A stretch of DNA of 64,000 nt, taken from Alphaproteobacteria bacterium (GTDB taxonomy: Bacteria > Pseudomonadota > Alphaproteobacteria > Kiloniellales > DSM-21159). Shown one piece after another: positions 61,542 to 64,000 of the stretch; positions within the stretch are counted from its first letter, which is position 1; the number at the start of each line of letters is the position of its first letter. Location: the NCBI GenBank assembly GCA_030433005.1, contig JAUILQ010000020.1, positions 30,308 to 94,307 on the forward strand, written 5' to 3'. The notes beneath the pieces are model-generated. The model worked only from the letters and a program-made list of their open reading frames with translations. It had not been told where the DNA came from and ran no database searches. A program made the translations under genes and the position numbers.

Positions 61542-62477
61542 ATGAGCGCCGACGACAGCTTCCAGGCCCCCGGATCCGAGACGCAGGGATCCTCGACCGC
61601 CTCCTTCCAGGAGCCGCACGACGTCACCGTCCTGCTGGCGCGCATCGCCTCGGCGCTCGAGCGACTGGCGCCGCCGCCGGCGCCGACCACCGCCCTGGAC
61701 GGCCACGACGTCTTCGTCTGGAGCGCCGACCCGGCCCGGCTGGAGCCGGTGCCGCAGGTCAACCGCGTCGCGCTCGAGCTGCTGCGCGGCGTCGAGCGCC
61801 AGCGCGACACGCTATTCGCCAACACCCAGCGCTTCGCGCGCGGGCTGCCCGCCAACAACGCCCTGCTGTGGGGCGCGCGCGGCACCGGCAAGTCGTCGCT
61901 GGTCAAGGCCGTGCATGCGGCGGTCAACGGCGCCGCCGCCGAGGGCGAGTACCGGCCGGTGGCGCTGGTCGAGATCCACCGCGAGGACCTGCCGTCGCTG
62001 CCGCGGCTGCTCGGCGAGCTGCGCGGCTCCGAGCGGCGCTTCGTGCTGTTCTGCGACGACCTCTCGTTCGACCAGGAAGACGCCAGCTACAAGTCGCTGA
62101 AGGCGGTGCTCGAGGGCGGCGTCGAGGGCCGGCCGCACAACGTGGTCTTCTACGCGACCTCGAACCGCCGCCACCTGATGGCGCGCGACATGATCGACAA
62201 CGAGCGCTCGACCGCGATCAACCCCTCCGAGGCGGTCGAGGAGAAGGTCTCTCTGTCCGACCGCTTCGGCCTCTGGCTCGGCTTCCACAACGTCGACCAG
62301 CCGACCTACTTCGAGATGATCGAGGGCTACGCCCGACGCTACGGCCTCGACATCCCGGTCGAGCAGCTGCACGCCGAGGCCAAGGAGTGGGCCGTGACCC
62401 GCGGCTCGCGCTCCGGGCGCGTCGCCTGGCAGTACGTCCAGGATCTCGCCGGCCGGCTCGGCAAGCCGCTCGACTGA
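61542..62477 (+). CDS. DUF815-family P-loop ATPase
   Basis: The 311-residue product is an AAA-like ATPase of the DUF815 family. Walker A GARGTGKSSLVKAVH lies near residue 113 and Walker B FVLFCDDLSFDQED near 168. VFYATSNRRHLMARDMIDNE and SLSDRFGLWLGFHNVDQPTY are the sensor-like family motifs. The first 50 residues are poorly conserved. The family is common in alphaproteobacteria, often next to yajC-secDF as here, but its function is unknown. ATG 61542 is preceded by GAGAGACGAG. Confidence 0.9.
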   Translation: MSADDSFQAPGSETQGSSTASFQEPHDVTVLLARIASALERLAPPPAPTTALDGHDVFVWSADPARLEPVPQVNRVALELLRGVERQRDTLFANTQRFARGLPANNALLWGARGTGKSSLVKAVHAAVNGAAAEGEYRPVALVEIHREDLPSLPRLLGELRGSERRFVLFCDDLSFDQEDASYKSLKAVLEGGVEGRPHNVVFYATSNRRHLMARDMIDNERSTAINPSEAVEEKVSLSDRFGLWLGFHNVDQPTYFEMIEGYARRYGLDIPVEQLHAEAKEWAVTRGSRSGRVAWQYVQDLAGRLGKPLD

Positions 62478-62552
62478 GAGCAGCGGGGTCCGCGGCGGCA
62501 GGTCCACGGAACCGGTTACCGAACCAATCACCGCCGGGCGCGTTGAGGGTCG

Positions 62553-63608
<1,056 letters not shown>

Positions 63609-63621
63609 GCCCGCCGGCGGC

Positions 63622-64000
63622 CTACAGCGAGATCGCGCCGGAGACGAAGAGATAGGCGACCAGGCCGGCGGCGGCCCCGGTCAGCACGTAGCCGGCGATC
63701 ACCCAGCGCCCGTCGGCCATGGTCACGCCGACGCCAAGGACGATCACCGCGAAGGCCGGCGCCATCACCGCGAAGGGCAGCAGCGCCGCCGGATAGAAGA
63801 GCGCGGCGTTGAGAATGGCGACCAGCGCCACCGCGAAGCGGCCGGGGCCGCGCACCAGGAAGGTCAGGCTCGGCTTGACGAAGCGGTCGACCGCCTTGAG
63901 CTTCGGCTCGACCCAGTCGACGGCCTTCCTCAGCGGCTCGCGCTCGAAGCTGAACTCGGTCAGCTTCTTCGGCAGCCACGGCTGGCGCCGGCCGAGCAGG
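63622..64000 (-). CDS. ExoD-like membrane protein, N-terminus cut off by window edge
   Basis: The frame runs from the right edge to the stop at 63622, giving 126 residues. It contains LLGRRQPWLPKKLTE and KAVDWVEPKLKAVDRFVKPS, then helices VALVAILNAALFYPAALLPF and so on. This matches the C-terminal two-thirds of ExoD-type proteins (about 200 residues), named for exopolysaccharide defects in Sinorhizobium though their biochemical role is unclear. It is convergent with the CaCA gene (13-bp gap). Confidence 0.75.
   Translation of the reverse strand, partial: LLGRRQPWLPKKLTEFSFEREPLRKAVDWVEPKLKAVDRFVKPSLTFLVRGPGRFAVALVAILNAALFYPAALLPFAVMAPAFAVIVLGVGVTMADGRWVIAGYVLTGAAAGLVAYLFVSGAISL

Overview
This is a 64 kb stretch of a very GC-rich chromosome, by eye close to 70% G+C, with tightly packed genes. 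The gene content and order point to an alphaproteobacterium, most likely in or near the Rhodospirillales. Markers are tatABC next to scpAB, nagZ, a SPOR protein, argS, dgt and erpA; a PopZ-like DUF2497 gene upstream of valS; and yajC-secD-secF followed by a Mth938-like gene. I see no rRNA, tRNA, transposase, integrase, phage gene or CRISPR array. Nearly all strong coding frames have long open frames on the opposite strand, a GC artefact, and these were left out.

Layout. 1-12.2 kb (minus strand): a truncated GH15 gene, the Tat translocase, an orphan ABC ATPase, then a translationally coupled chain argS-SPOR-nagZ-scpA-scpB-GFA, with dgt upstream of a REP-like hairpin. 12.3-19.2 kb: erpA behind a good sigma70-type promoter, a GST/flavoprotein pair divergent from a LysR regulator, xthA, an unusual cNMP-binding/HlyD fusion protein, and a rhomboid protease. 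19.2-28.2 kb: an MlrC-type peptidase, a CHASE4-like histidine kinase, a PAP2 phosphatase, a small CDF-like metal transporter, a three-gene lipid-linked sugar transfer operon (GT2, LpxB-N-like, GT39/ArnT-like), and an unknown secreted protein. 28.4-35.1 kb: a K+/H+ antiporter, two tandem PAS_5 proteins, an EamA exporter, a methyltransferase and ilvD. 35.2-40.5 kb: an operon coding for an outer-membrane TPR/beta-barrel protein, a FecR-domain periplasmic protein and a CHASE2 adenylate cyclase. 40.5-46.5 kb: valS, a PopZ-like gene, a TolC-type channel and a PCMT-like methyltransferase. 46.5-52.2 kb: a LysR regulator divergent from AtuA, a small AtuA partner, and a TAXI-TRAP transporter, which looks like an uptake-and-catabolism unit. 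52.3-57.7 kb: a homocysteine S-methyltransferase, a TetR regulator with a perfect palindromic operator, a desaturase, and a hybrid histidine kinase. 57.8-64 kb: Mth938-like, secF, secD, yajC, a DUF815 ATPase, a CaCA antiporter and a truncated ExoD-like gene.

The best candidates for something new are two membrane signalling modules. The first is the 649-residue protein at 16260-18209. It joins three N-terminal membrane helices, a cyclic-nucleotide-binding domain, another membrane helix and a long HlyD-type periplasmic adaptor. Its plan resembles Alg44, but with a cNMP sensor where Alg44 has a c-di-GMP sensor. The second is the barrel-FecR-CHASE2 cyclase operon, which has parts in every envelope layer and a nucleotide cyclase as its output. 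A cAMP link between them is possible but is inference only.

Other oddities: 15-bp in-frame tandem repeats in both tatB and the hybrid kinase, an Hpt-like domain lacking its histidine, an ArgRS with degenerate HIGH and KMSKS motifs, and a CDF-like protein with a Cys/Asp metal site.
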